NCBI RefSeq assembly: GCF_028745515.1
Contig: NZ_JAQZSG010000005.1
Span: 124,610 to 188,609, forward strand
DNA length: 64,000 bases
From: Paenibacillus thermotolerans
GTDB taxonomy: Bacteria; Bacillota; Bacilli; Paenibacillales; YIM-B00363
Direction of reading: 5' to 3'
This document shows, piece by piece, positions 37,084-46,157 of this stretch (the stretch's first letter is position 1; each line of letters begins with the position of its first letter). A program made the translations under genes and the position numbers. The notes beneath the pieces are model-generated. The model searched no databases. It was not told the origin of the DNA and saw only the letters and a list, made by a program, of their open reading frames with translations.

Positions 37084-38865
37084 ATGATTGGTTTGACGAT
37101 GCAAGAAGCGTTGCAGACGCTGAAAAATATATACGGCTATAACGAGTTTCGGCCCGGCCAAGGGCGGATTGTCGAGGATGTGCTGAGCGGCAGGGACACA
37201 TTAGGCATTATGCCGACCGGCGGCGGGAAATCGATCTGCTATCAGGTGCCGGCTCTGTTGTTCGAGGGAATTACGCTCGTTATTTCGCCTTTGATATCGC
37301 TGATGAAGGACCAGGTGGACGCGCTGCGGGAGCTTGGCGCCGCGGCGGAGTTTATCAACAGCTCCCTGTCGTGGAAGCAGACGCAGCTCGTGATGGAGCG
37401 GGCGCGCCGGGGAGAGTTAAAACTATTGTATGTCGCGCCGGAGAGGCTGGAATCGGAGCATTTTGCCCCGATGCTCGCCTCTCTTCCGATTGCGCTCATC
37501 GCGGTGGACGAGGCGCATTGCGTCTCGCAGTGGGGGCACGATTTCCGCACTAGCTACCTGCAAATCGCTCCGTTCATTGCGCGCATGGAGCCGCGGCCGC
37601 GCATCGCCGCCTTTACCGCTACGGCGACGGAGGAAGTGCGGAGCGACATTGTCCGCTTGCTTCAGCTGCGGGAGCCCGCCGTTCATGTGACGGGCTTCGA
37701 CCGTCCGAATTTGACGTTCGACGTCGTGCGGGGCGCGGACCGGGAGCAATTCGTCCGGCAGTACATTTCCAGCCACATCGATCAGGCCGGCATTATTTAC
37801 GCGGCTACCCGCAAGGATGTGGACAAGCTCCAGAAGCTGCTCGCGTCTTGGGGAGTGCCGGCGGGCAAATATCATGCAGGCATGAGCGATAAGGAGCGGG
37901 CGGAGTCGCAGATGATGTTCCTGCAGGATGATCTTCGCGTTATGGTCGCGACGAATGCGTTCGGCATGGGCATCGACAAATCGAATGTCAGATACGTCAT
38001 TCACTGGAATATGCCGAAAAACATCGAAGCGTATTACCAGGAAGCGGGGCGAGCCGGAAGAGACGGCGAGCCGGGGGAATGCATCCTGCTGTATCAGACG
38101 CAGGATATTATGACGCAGAAGTTTCTGATCGAGCAGTCCGTGGAGTCGCCGGACCGGAGGGCGGCGGAGCTGCTTCGGCTGAGACGCATGTCCGATTACT
38201 GCCAGACGCGGCTTTGTTTGCGTACGTTTCTGTTGAAGTATTTCGGCGACGAAGTGGAAGGCGGCGCCGGCTGCGGCCGCTGCGGCAATTGCAACGACGA
38301 CAGCGTTCTCGAGGATATTACGGAGGAAGCGCGGATGATCTGCTCCTGCATCCGCCGGATGAACGAGCGGTTCGGGATGACGATGGTGGCGCAGGTGCTG
38401 AAGGGCTCGAGCAACCGGAAGGTGCTCGACTTCGGGTTGGACAAGCTGTCCACGTACGGACTGCTGCGGCAGCGCAGCGAGAAGGAGATCATGGACATGA
38501 TCCAGGTGCTGCTGGCCGACGGTTACCTCGGGCTCAGCGACGGCAAGTTCCCGATTGTGAAGCTGCTGCCGCCTTCGGTCGCGCTCCTGAAGGGAGAGAC
38601 AAAGGTGCACCGCCGGTCCCGAAAGACGGAGCGCAAGGCGCAGGCGGGCGACGAGCTGTTCAACCGGCTGCGCGCGCTCCGCAAGCAAATCGCCGACCGC
38701 GAGCGGGTGCCGCCGTACGTCGTCTTCTCCGACAGCACGCTGCGCGAGATGGCCGTCACGCAGCCGAAGTCGCCGCTCGAGCTGCTGGGCGTCAAAGGCG
38801 TCGGCCACGCGAAGATGGACAAGTACGGCGAAGCGTTCTTGGCGCTGCTGGCGGGGGAAGGGTAG
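37084..38865 (+). CDS. recQ: ATP-dependent DNA helicase RecQ
   Basis: RecQ unwinds DNA 3' to 5' in recombination and repair. Seen (593-residue form): FRPGQ near 22-26, Walker A MPTGGGKS near 42-49, VDEAHCVSQWGHDFR near 138-152 (DEAH box), the motif QEAGRAGRDGEPG with the arginine finger, the zinc site with Cys pairs CGRCGNC near 395-402, a winged helix domain, and one HRDC domain (about 515-590). The frame opens at 37078, but GGAG at 37072-37075 suits the ATG at 37084. It follows minJ closely. Confidence 0.95.
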   Translation: MIGLTMQEALQTLKNIYGYNEFRPGQGRIVEDVLSGRDTLGIMPTGGGKSICYQVPALLFEGITLVISPLISLMKDQVDALRELGAAAEFINSSLSWKQTQLVMERARRGELKLLYVAPERLESEHFAPMLASLPIALIAVDEAHCVSQWGHDFRTSYLQIAPFIARMEPRPRIAAFTATATEEVRSDIVRLLQLREPAVHVTGFDRPNLTFDVVRGADREQFVRQYISSHIDQAGIIYAATRKDVDKLQKLLASWGVPAGKYHAGMSDKERAESQMMFLQDDLRVMVATNAFGMGIDKSNVRYVIHWNMPKNIEAYYQEAGRAGRDGEPGECILLYQTQDIMTQKFLIEQSVESPDRRAAELLRLRRMSDYCQTRLCLRTFLLKYFGDEVEGGAGCGRCGNCNDDSVLEDITEEARMICSCIRRMNERFGMTMVAQVLKGSSNRKVLDFGLDKLSTYGLLRQRSEKEIMDMIQVLLADGYLGLSDGKFPIVKLLPPSVALLKGETKVHRRSRKTERKAQAGDELFNRLRALRKQIADRERVPPYVVFSDSTLREMAVTQPKSPLELLGVKGVGHAKMDKYGEAFLALLAGEG

Positions 38866-38888
38866 CGGCGTTGCTTTAGCAACGGACA

Positions 38889-38927
38889 GGAAATAGACCG
38901 ATCCGTACCACGGAGCGGTCTATTTCC
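38889..38927. terminator. Long inverted repeat after recQ, likely terminator
   Basis: GGAAATAGACCG (38889-38900) pairs perfectly with CGGTCTATTTCC (38916-38927), with an inner ATCCGT/ACGGAG pair. There is no T run after it on the plus strand. Confidence 0.6.
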
Positions 38928-38994
38928 GTTCATTAGAACCTCGAATACGGACATTGGCATCGACCGATCCCTTCACCCGGCAATTGCCCCTAAC

Positions 38995-39184
38995 TAACGG
39001 AACCCGAATGTCCGTTAAAATGGGCAAGTTTACATAATTCGGCGATTTAACGGAATGCGGTGACCGCTAACATCGATTTTTATCACTATTTTTTGACTTT
39101 ACAACAAATTAGCGGACATCGTGCTCCGTTAATCCGCGGGATCCCGCCGTCTGCCGAGAATTAGCGGACATTGCGTTCCGCTAA
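38995..39184. repeat. Four 23-24-bp hairpin units spaced 52, 62, 52 bp
   Basis: Units: TAACGGA-n9-TCCGTTA at 38995, TTAACGG-n10-CCGCTAA at 39047, TTAGCGGA-n8-TCCGTTAA at 39109, TTAGCGGA-n8-TCCGCTAA at 39161. The last is a perfect 8-bp stem. Steps are 52, 62 and 52. They occupy most of the 500-bp gap between the convergent recQ and sulfatase genes; I see no gene there. Confidence 0.85.
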
Positions 39185-39320
39185 GTTCGCTCGATTTGTG
39201 TTTCGGTGCATTGCAAATCTACCGCCAATCGCTTCCCGACGATCATTTCCACTCGCCATGGAAGAGGCCTTTTTACATGCAAGTTTGTATGCCCGGGAAA
39301 TGTCCCGAATATATATGAAC

Positions 39321-39356
39321 GCCCTTAATCTTTCCTTTCGGAAAGACCAAGGGCTT
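39321..39356. terminator. Hairpin at the end of the sulfatase gene
   Basis: GCCCTT pairs with AAGGGC and encloses TCTTTCC-tttc-GGAAAGA. It lies just after the minus-strand sulfatase stop. No strong T run follows, so function as terminator is likely but not certain. Confidence 0.55.
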
Positions 39357-39364
39357 CTAAGTCG

Positions 39365-40780
39365 TCAATCAATCTGTTCGACCGGCTCGTCGAGCACCTT
39401 GCGCTGCAGCTCCGCCAGCTCCTGCTTCAATTGCGAAATAATGTCCGCATACGAAGGATCCGCGTATACATTCTTCATCTCGTAAGGGTCTTTTCTCAGA
39501 TCGAACAGCTCCCATTCCGGAGGCCGCCGCTCATCCAAGGAGCCTGCCGTTCCGAGCGCTTCGGCATAATAATAGATCAGTTTATAATCATGGGTACGGA
39601 TCCCGTAGTGGGAATAAACATTATGGTGCACGTCCAAGTGCATCCAATACCGGTAATACATCGAAGTTCTCCAGCCCTCGGGCGTCTCGTTGCGGAACAG
39701 CGGACGCAGGCTGTGTCCCTGCATGTCCTCCGGTGCCGGTATATCCGCATAATCGAGGAAAGTCTGGGCAAAGTCGACGTTAAGAGCCATGGCATCCGTT
39801 GCCGAACCGGCCGGAATTTCCCTCGGGTATCGGACGACGAAAGGCATTCGTAACGACTCTTCATACATAAACCGCTTATCGAACCATCCGTGATCGCCCA
39901 GGAAAAAGCCTTGATCCGACGTATAGATCACAATCGTATCCTCGGCAAGCCCCTCGGCATCCAGGTAATCCAACAGCCGGCCGACATTATCGTCAATCGA
40001 CGCCACGCAGCGCAAATAATCCTTCATATACCTTTGGTACTTCCATCTCTTGACTTCAATATCCGACAAGCCTTCCGGCGGGGCGCCTTTCGTATCCCGT
40101 TCAATCATGTTTTCGATGCGCATGTTGGCGTTAACGGCCGCTTGCGCGCGGGATTCATAGTCATCGTAGAACGTTTCCGGCTCGGGAATGTCCTCATCTT
40201 CATATAGATGCTTGTGCTTCTCATCGGGGTCCCATGGGCGGTGCGGCGCTTTATGATGGCACATGAGCAGAAACGGCCGGGTCCGATCTCTCTGTTCTAA
40301 CCACTGCAGCGAAAAATCGGTGATCAAATCGGTTACATAGCCGGAATATGTTCGAAGCTCGCCCATTTCGTAAAATTCCGGTTCGTGATAGTCGCCTTGA
40401 CCGTTGATCACATTCCAATAATCGAAGCCGGTCGGGTCCGCATTCCCGCCGTGCCCAAGGTGCCACTTGCCGATCATCGCGGTTTGATAACCGTCTGCCT
40501 GCAGCAGCTTTGGAAACGTGGTTTGCGTGCCGTCGAAATGCTCGTCGATTGCTTTTACGCCGTTCAGGTGATTGTATTTTCCCGTAAGGATGGCCGCCCT
40601 GCTTGGCGAACAAATCGAGTTCGTACAAAAACAATTATCGAAACGAATGCCTTCGCTGGCGATCCGGTCGATATTCGGCGTAACATTGACTTTGCTGCCA
40701 TAACAGCTCATCGCGTGGGAAGCGTGGTCGTCCGACATAATAAATACAATGTTCGGCCGTTTCGTATGATTCATCTTCAT
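39365..40780 (-). CDS. Sulfatase (type I, formylglycine-dependent)
   Basis: This 471-residue enzyme should cut sulfate esters from a sugar or polysaccharide. Seen: NIVFIMSDDHASHAMSCYG with the calcium Asp pair (residues 17-18) and the modification motif C57-S-P-S-R61 followed by AAILTGKYNH, where C57 must be turned into formylglycine. No signal peptide is visible, so it acts in the cytoplasm unless exported otherwise. No formylglycine-generating or anSME maturase gene is in the window. It is the gene before the LacI regulator on the same strand; a role with the sugar-acid operon is inference. Confidence 0.93.
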   Translation of the reverse strand: MKMNHTKRPNIVFIMSDDHASHAMSCYGSKVNVTPNIDRIASEGIRFDNCFCTNSICSPSRAAILTGKYNHLNGVKAIDEHFDGTQTTFPKLLQADGYQTAMIGKWHLGHGGNADPTGFDYWNVINGQGDYHEPEFYEMGELRTYSGYVTDLITDFSLQWLEQRDRTRPFLLMCHHKAPHRPWDPDEKHKHLYEDEDIPEPETFYDDYESRAQAAVNANMRIENMIERDTKGAPPEGLSDIEVKRWKYQRYMKDYLRCVASIDDNVGRLLDYLDAEGLAEDTIVIYTSDQGFFLGDHGWFDKRFMYEESLRMPFVVRYPREIPAGSATDAMALNVDFAQTFLDYADIPAPEDMQGHSLRPLFRNETPEGWRTSMYYRYWMHLDVHHNVYSHYGIRTHDYKLIYYYAEALGTAGSLDERRPPEWELFDLRKDPYEMKNVYADPSYADIISQLKQELAELQRKVLDEPVEQID

Positions 40781-40919
40781 TCCTCCATTTTTCGTTACTT
40801 TCGTTGTGGGATGTAAGCGGATTCATTCTGCTAAATGTGTTAGCCGGATCTTCGAATACACGTCGCCCCGGAACCGAATCTTAATCCGTCATGTCCGCAA
40901 GTATCCGTACTCAACACCC

Positions 40920-41942
40920 CTACACCGTCACCGGCGCGGCGGACTTGCGTATGCACAGCTTCGGCGGAAGAATCACCTTGCGCCATTCGCCGGACGCGGT
41001 CCCTTCGATCCGCTCGACGAGCATCTGCATGCCGATGGCGCCGAAGTCGTAGGCAGGCTGCGCCGCTACCGTTAGGTAAGGATCAACTACGTATCCGGCC
41101 TCCAGCTCGTCGAAGCAGACAACGGATATATCCTCCGGCACGCGGATTCCCCGCTGCAGCAGCGATCGAATCGCCCCCAGCGCCAGAAAGTTGTTCGCGG
41201 CAAATATAGCCGTCGGCGCCTCCCCGGCAGCGAACAGCCGGTTGACGATCGTTTCCCACTGCGCGTTCGTCCCTTGCGCCGTATAGCCCACTTCGATAAG
41301 ATACTCTTTCTTCGATTCCAGCCCATGGAGACGGAGCGCTTCTTCATAGCCCGCTTTCCTCAGCCTCGCGGTAGACACGTCCGGCAAGCCGTTGAGCAGA
41401 GCGATGCGCCGATGTCCGAGAGAGATCAAATATTCCACCAGCTCGCGCGCTCCGGCCTTGCTGTCGCCCATCACCGCATCCGATTCGATTCCGGGGATAT
41501 CCCGGTCCAACAAGACGAACGGAATGTCGTGCTGCTTCAGCTTGGCAAGATTGGCGGCCGAGCTGTCACCCGCCGGAGCGAAAAGCACGCCGTCGACTTT
41601 GGCGGATAAAATCGTATCGATATAATCCTTCTCTTTCTTCACATCCTCATCGCTGTTGCCGAGCAAAAGCCGATACCCGAGCCTGCGCGCCGCATCCTCC
41701 GCTCCCCGCACCAACGTGGTGTAGAACGGATTGCCGATATCGGTAATCAACAAAGACAATAGATTGCTCTTTTGCAGTACGAGGCTTCTGGCCATCTGGT
41801 TCGGCACATACTGCAGCTCTTTCATAATGGAGAGCACGCGTTGTCTCGTCTCTTCCCCGACCCGGCCTGAGTTATTGATAACCCGGGAGACGGTCATGGC
41901 GGAGCAATTCGCCCGCTTGGCAATGTCATAAATCGTTACCAT
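40920..41942 (-). CDS. LacI family transcriptional regulator
   Basis: This 340-residue repressor has the LacI helix-turn-helix at residues 1-50 (VTIYDIAKRANCSAMTVSRVINNSG, split) and a sugar-binding periplasmic-protein-like core. The frame continues far upstream, but CTCCTT at 41949-41954 (AAGGAG on the coding strand) sets the start at 41942. It is divergent from the uxaA operon, and a 20-bp perfect palindrome with a central CG lies in between, so the operon is its likely target. The inducer is unknown; a deoxy sugar or its acid is suggested by the operon. Confidence 0.93.
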   Translation of the reverse strand: MVTIYDIAKRANCSAMTVSRVINNSGRVGEETRQRVLSIMKELQYVPNQMARSLVLQKSNLLSLLITDIGNPFYTTLVRGAEDAARRLGYRLLLGNSDEDVKKEKDYIDTILSAKVDGVLFAPAGDSSAANLAKLKQHDIPFVLLDRDIPGIESDAVMGDSKAGARELVEYLISLGHRRIALLNGLPDVSTARLRKAGYEEALRLHGLESKKEYLIEVGYTAQGTNAQWETIVNRLFAAGEAPTAIFAANNFLALGAIRSLLQRGIRVPEDISVVCFDELEAGYVVDPYLTVAAQPAYDFGAIGMQMLVERIEGTASGEWRKVILPPKLCIRKSAAPVTV

Positions 41943-42010
41943 ATCTAGCTCCTTAGTTCTTAAAGCATCGAGTCTATCGTAATTATGTAGTATTTTATCG
42001 AGAAAATGTA

Positions 42011-42058
42011 TTGACAGCAACGAATATCTTCGATAGTTTTGGGTTATCGATAACCCAA
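42011..42058 (+). promoter_or_regulatory. Promoter and LacI-type operator of the deoxy-sugar operon
   Basis: TTGACA at 42011-42016, 17 bp, and a weak -10 TAGTTT at 42034-42039. The perfect 20-bp palindrome TTGGGTTATCGATAACCCAA at 42039-42058 covers the likely start of transcription. Central CG and even symmetry fit LacI-family operators. Confidence 0.8.
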
Positions 42059-42086
42059 TACAAATATAACATAGGAGTGATTGCGA

Positions 42087-42416
42087 ATGGCAGGAGAGAT
42101 CGGGACCGGGGCGGATGCGCTCACGGTAGACCCGAAGGATCATGTCGCCACCGCGCTGCGCGAGCTGAAGGCGGGACAAACCGTAACGTACAGGCTTTCG
42201 GAAGAGGTAAAAAGCATCGTGCTGGCTGACGACATTCCGTTCGGGCATAAGCTGGCGATTACGGATATTCCGCAAGGCGAGCAGATCCGCAAATACGGAG
42301 AAGTGATCGGCCGGGCAACGGCTTCGATCAAGGCGGGACAGCATGTGCACGTTCACAATGTGGAGGGCATTCGGGGCAGAGGAGACCAGGCGGCGCAAGG
42401 AGGACAAGGCGCATGA
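42087..42416 (+). CDS. UxaA family dehydratase, small (SAF) subunit
   Basis: This 109-residue protein is the N-terminal SAF domain of altronate/galactarate-type dehydratases, present as a separate subunit. Seen: HVATALRELKAGQTVTYRL, then IPFGHKLAITDIPQGEQIRKYGEVIGRAT and HVHVHNVEGIRGRG, with the conserved His and NVEG. The large subunit follows with a 4-base overlap. AGGAG at 42073-42077 selects the ATG at 42087. Together they would dehydrate a sugar acid to a 2-keto-3-deoxy acid. Confidence 0.9.
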   Translation: MAGEIGTGADALTVDPKDHVATALRELKAGQTVTYRLSEEVKSIVLADDIPFGHKLAITDIPQGEQIRKYGEVIGRATASIKAGQHVHVHNVEGIRGRGDQAAQGGQGA

Positions 42417-43573
42417 ATAAATTTATGGGGTATGCCAGACCGAACGGGGAGTACGGCATTCGCAATCATTTGCTGATCATTCCTACGGTGATTTGCGCGA
42501 ATCAGGTGTGCAGCCGAATTATGCAGTTAGTGCCTGAAAGCGTTGCCATTCCGCATCAGCACGGCTGCAGCCAGATCGGCGCGGACCGGGAGCGGACGTT
42601 TGAGACGCTGGCCGGAACCGGCAAAAATCCGAACGTCGGCGCAGTGTTGATCGTCAGTCTCGGCTGCGAGGTGGTCAATCCGTACGAGCTTGCGGATGCC
42701 ATTCGCCCGGCCGGCAAGCGCGTGGAAGTGATCGACATCCAAGAAGTCGGCGGTTCGGTAAAGGCGATTCAAGCGGGAGCCGAGCTGGCGAAGGAGATGC
42801 GGCGGGAGCTGGATGCGCAGGACAAGGTTCCGGTGCCGTTCAGCGAGCTTCGCATCGGCGTCAAATGCGGCGGTTCCGACGCGACCTCGGGGATGGCGTC
42901 CAACCCTGCATTAGGTGCGGCTTCGGACATCCTGATCGACCGTGGCGGCACGGTAGTCATCAGCGAAACGACGGAAATTATCGGCGCGGAGCACGTGCTC
43001 GCCGCCCGGTGCGCGACTCCTGACGTCGCTCGGAAGCTGTACTCCTATGTGGAGCGGTTCGAGAAGGAAGTCGCCCGGATGGGCGCGGACATGCGCGGAG
43101 GCAACCCGAGCCCGGGCAATATTGCGGGCGGCCTGACGACGATCGAGGAGAAGTCGCTCGGCTGCATCAGCAAGTGCGGCACTTCTCCGTTAGTCGGCGC
43201 CTTCGAGTACGCGGAGCCGATTCCCGGCAAAGGCTTGTACTTCATGGATTCGCCGGGGAACGACATTGAATGTGTATCCGGTATGGCCGCAAGCGGCGTG
43301 CATCTCGTCTGCTTTACGACAGGACGGGGCACACCGACAGGATCCGCCGTCGTGCCGGTAATCAAAATTACCGGAAACAAGATGATGTTCCAGCGCATGG
43401 AGGATAACATGGACGTCGACGTCAGCGATATTCTCGACGGAACGGCCGGAGTCGGCGAGGCGGGCGCGCGCATCTGGAAAGAAATCGCCGCCGTGGCGGA
43501 CGGAAAGCTTACGAAAGCGGAAATTTTAGGCCATCAGGAGTTCAGTATTAATCGGATCGGGCCGAGTCTATAA
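42413..43573 (+). CDS. UxaA family dehydratase, large subunit
   Basis: This 386-residue protein is the catalytic part of an altronate/galactarate-type dehydratase, which uses a metal to remove water from a sugar acid. Seen: GYARPNGEYGIRNHLLIIPTVICANQVC, split over residues 5-32, cysteines in HGCSQIG and LGCEVVNP, KCGGSDATSGMASNPALG (split near 147-164), and GCISKCGTSP. The substrate cannot be read from sequence. Neighbours point to a 6-deoxy sugar acid such as L-fuconate or L-rhamnonate rather than altronate, since no uxaB/uxaC genes are here. Confidence 0.9.
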   Translation: MNKFMGYARPNGEYGIRNHLLIIPTVICANQVCSRIMQLVPESVAIPHQHGCSQIGADRERTFETLAGTGKNPNVGAVLIVSLGCEVVNPYELADAIRPAGKRVEVIDIQEVGGSVKAIQAGAELAKEMRRELDAQDKVPVPFSELRIGVKCGGSDATSGMASNPALGAASDILIDRGGTVVISETTEIIGAEHVLAARCATPDVARKLYSYVERFEKEVARMGADMRGGNPSPGNIAGGLTTIEEKSLGCISKCGTSPLVGAFEYAEPIPGKGLYFMDSPGNDIECVSGMAASGVHLVCFTTGRGTPTGSAVVPVIKITGNKMMFQRMEDNMDVDVSDILDGTAGVGEAGARIWKEIAAVADGKLTKAEILGHQEFSINRIGPSL

Positions 43574-43588
43574 GGGGTGCTGAAAATT

Positions 43589-44383
43589 ATGGGAAAGCTT
43601 GACGGGAAAATTGCATTGGTAACCGGCGGCAGCAGAGGAATCGGCGAAGCGATCGTTATGAGGCTGGCCGAGGAAGGGGCGCACGTCGCCATCAATTTCA
43701 CCTCCGATCGGAGCAAGGCGCTTGCCGAGGAGGTCGCGGCGCGGGTGAAGGCGCTCGGCCGCAGCGCCATGACGGTGCAGGCCGATGTCGGCGTGAAGGA
43801 GCAAGTGCTGCGCATGTTCGATGAAGTGGAGGCCGGGCTCGGTCCGGTCGATATTTTGGTCAATAACGCGGGCATCGCCCCGTTCGAGCCGTTCCTCAAG
43901 GTTACGGAAGAAACTTGGGACCGCACCTACAACACGAACGTGAAATCGATCTTCCTATGCGCCCAAAGAGCGGCGGAGGGCATGATTCAGCGCAGATACG
44001 GGAAAATCGTCAACGTACTGTCCACCGCGAGCTTGGTCGTAACGAGCCCGATCATTCCGCATTACCAATCCTCGAAGGCGGCGGCGCACATGCTGACGAA
44101 AGGGATGGCGATCGAGCTGGGCAAGTTCAACATTAACGTCAATGCCGTCGGACCGAGCACGGTCGATACCGACATGTGCACCGATTATTTGGCCGACCCG
44201 GAAATTCGCCGCAAAGAAGTCGAGGCGAATCCGATGAAACGGCTCGGTACGGCCAAGCAAATCGGGGATGCGGTCGTATTTCTGGCGTCGGAGGACGCCA
44301 TGCAGGTGAACGGCCACCTGCTGATGGTGGACGGCGGATTGACCGTGAAGGCGGCGCAGCCTGACGACCATATGGAGCGATAG
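43589..44383 (+). CDS. SDR family dehydrogenase (first of two)
   Basis: This 264-residue classical short-chain dehydrogenase has TGGSRGIGEA near 13-22, NNAG near 91-94, a catalytic Ser, and YQSSK near 159-163. In the context of a lactonase and dehydratase it could oxidise the sugar to its lactone (L-fucose or L-rhamnose dehydrogenase step) or a later keto-acid alcohol. A GTG at 43577 overlaps the RBS; AGGGG at 43573-43577 supports the ATG at 43589. It begins 15 bases after the dehydratase. Confidence 0.88.
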   Translation: MGKLDGKIALVTGGSRGIGEAIVMRLAEEGAHVAINFTSDRSKALAEEVAARVKALGRSAMTVQADVGVKEQVLRMFDEVEAGLGPVDILVNNAGIAPFEPFLKVTEETWDRTYNTNVKSIFLCAQRAAEGMIQRRYGKIVNVLSTASLVVTSPIIPHYQSSKAAAHMLTKGMAIELGKFNINVNAVGPSTVDTDMCTDYLADPEIRRKEVEANPMKRLGTAKQIGDAVVFLASEDAMQVNGHLLMVDGGLTVKAAQPDDHMER

Positions 44384-44440
44384 AACAACGCGAATTTCGG
44401 ACTGATAACTTTATTGAGCGGATAAGGAGTGAATAAGGCT

Positions 44441-45214
44441 ATGCGGTTAAAAGGAAAGGTTGCGCTTATTACCGGGTCCGGCTCGGGAATCGGGAGAAGC
44501 TCGGCGCTCTTGTTCGCAAGAGAAGGAGCAAGCGTTATTGTGAACGACGTGTCGGAGGAGAAGGGTCAAGAAACGGTCGCGGCCATTCAGGAGGAAGGCG
44601 GGCAAGCGGCCTTCATCGGGGCGGACGTTACGGATCCGGTATCTGTGGATGCGATGGTAAAGCGCGCGATCGAGCGGTTCGGCGTCATCGACGTGCTGTT
44701 CAACAACGCGGGGATCAGCGGGGTCGGCGCGCTGCACGAGGTGGAGCCGGACGCGTGGGACCGGGTTATGAACGTCAATATCCGGGGCGTCTATTTGCCC
44801 AGCAAATATGTGCTTCCTCATATGATGGAGCGGAAATCCGGCACCATTATCAACATGTCGTCCTGCATCGCCGAAATCGGCCTTGCCCGAAGGGCGTCTT
44901 ACGCGGCGACAAAGGGTGCGGTCTTGGCATTGACGAAGTCGATGCAGGTAGATTACGCTCCTTATAACATTCGCGTGAACGCGCTGCTGCCGGGCACGAT
45001 TTTAACGCCGTTCGTCGAGAACTATCTCAGAACCTCGTATGACGATCCGGAGGCCGCCATTGAAGGGATCAAGAAGCGTCAGTTAAGCGGTGACCTCGGC
45101 CGCCCGGAGGATGTAGCCAAGGCTGCGCTGTTCCTCGCTTCCGACGAATCTTCCTTTATGATGGGCTCTCCGCTTTATATCGACGGCGGAGTTGTGTTCG
45201 GGAAGAACGCGTAA
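44441..45214 (+). CDS. SDR family dehydrogenase (second of two)
   Basis: This 257-residue classical SDR has ITGSGSGIGRSSALL near 10-24, NNAGISG near 87-93 and YAATK near 153-157. In hydrolytic deoxy-sugar pathways such an enzyme oxidises the 2-keto-3-deoxy acid at C4 to a 2,4-diketo acid; its position directly before the FAH hydrolase suits that role. Which SDR does which step is inference. A GTG at 44429 abuts the AAGGAG at 44424-44429; the ATG at 44441 is preferred. Confidence 0.88.
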   Translation: MRLKGKVALITGSGSGIGRSSALLFAREGASVIVNDVSEEKGQETVAAIQEEGGQAAFIGADVTDPVSVDAMVKRAIERFGVIDVLFNNAGISGVGALHEVEPDAWDRVMNVNIRGVYLPSKYVLPHMMERKSGTIINMSSCIAEIGLARRASYAATKGAVLALTKSMQVDYAPYNIRVNALLPGTILTPFVENYLRTSYDDPEAAIEGIKKRQLSGDLGRPEDVAKAALFLASDESSFMMGSPLYIDGGVVFGKNA

Positions 45215-45239
45215 TTTTTGATAGGAGGGTTAATCTGCC

Positions 45240-46142
45240 ATGAAGCTTGTTACGCTGGAACAAGAGGGACAATACCGTTTAGGGGTCAAAACGGACCGCG
45301 GAATCGTCGATATCGCCTCCGCCCTGCAGGCTCATCCTGCAAACGGGGCGGTATACAGCGATGTCATGCAGGTGATTGAGGAAGGCGAGGCTGCGGTTGC
45401 GGCGTTGGAGTCGTATGTGTCGGCGCTGCCGCTGGAAGGCGGTCCTGCTTATTTGCTGGACGAGGAGCAAGTGCAGTGGGGACCGTGCGTAACCCGCCCG
45501 AATAAAATCATTTGCGTCGGCTTGAACTACCGAAAGCATGCGGAGGAGACGAACGCGCCGATCCCGCAGTATCCGATTTTGTTCAACAAATTCAACAATA
45601 CGTTGACCGGCCATCGGAAGGACGTTGCCGTTCCGTCGGTGACGGAAAAGCTCGACTATGAAGCGGAGCTTGTCATCGTCATCGGCAAGAAGGCGAAGAA
45701 CGTTTCGAAAGAGAGCGCGCTGGATTACGTATTCGGCTATTGCGCGGTGAACGATCTGTCCGCCAGAGATTTGCAGATGCGCACGAATCAGTGGCTGCTC
45801 GGCAAAACGTGCGACGATTTCAGCCCGCTCGGCCCTTACTTGGTGACGGCCGACGAGGTCGGAGACCCGAATAAGCTGTCGATTAAAGCAGTCGTGAACG
45901 GAGAGGTGCGGCAAAACTCCAACACCTCCGACATGATCTTCTACTGCGACGAAATCGTAAGCTATATTTCCCGGCACATGACGCTCGTTCCCGGAGACAT
46001 TATTTTGACCGGAACGCCGGAGGGAGTCGTACTCGGATATCCGCCGGAGAAGCAGGTATACCTGAAGCCGGGCGACGAAGTGACGATCGAAATCGAGAAG
46101 CTGGGGTCGCTTACGAACCGTTTTGTAGCCGATCGAGATTAA
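45240..46142 (+). CDS. Fumarylacetoacetate hydrolase family protein (probable diketo-deoxy-acid hydrolase)
   Basis: This 300-residue FAH-family enzyme cuts carbon-carbon bonds of diketo acids. Seen: the family core IICVGLNYRKHAEET (residues 90-104), metal ligands E141, E143 (DYEAEL) and D172 (VNDLSARDLQ), and TGTPEGV with the loop of the active site. In the known pathway it would split 2,4-diketo-3-deoxy-fuconate or -rhamnonate to pyruvate and lactate. RBS AGGAGGG precedes the ATG. The C-terminal end SLTNRFVADRD is typical. Confidence 0.9.
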   Translation: MKLVTLEQEGQYRLGVKTDRGIVDIASALQAHPANGAVYSDVMQVIEEGEAAVAALESYVSALPLEGGPAYLLDEEQVQWGPCVTRPNKIICVGLNYRKHAEETNAPIPQYPILFNKFNNTLTGHRKDVAVPSVTEKLDYEAELVIVIGKKAKNVSKESALDYVFGYCAVNDLSARDLQMRTNQWLLGKTCDDFSPLGPYLVTADEVGDPNKLSIKAVVNGEVRQNSNTSDMIFYCDEIVSYISRHMTLVPGDIILTGTPEGVVLGYPPEKQVYLKPGDEVTIEIEKLGSLTNRFVADRD

Positions 46143-46157
46143 TGGAGGTGCGGCTGC

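Noticed and set aside
38995-39184. Hairpin units as simple terminators
   Set aside because: Four units with fixed 52/62 spacing and no T runs are not needed to end two genes, one of which has its own long hairpin directly after the stop.
39171-39485. A 104-codon frame between recQ and the sulfatase
   Set aside because: It runs through a hairpin unit and into the antisense strand of the sulfatase and lacks an RBS.
41943-42407. N-terminal extension of the LacI regulator
   Set aside because: The open frame continues through the divergent promoter, operator and the uxaA small subunit gene. The LacI start with its RBS is at 41942.
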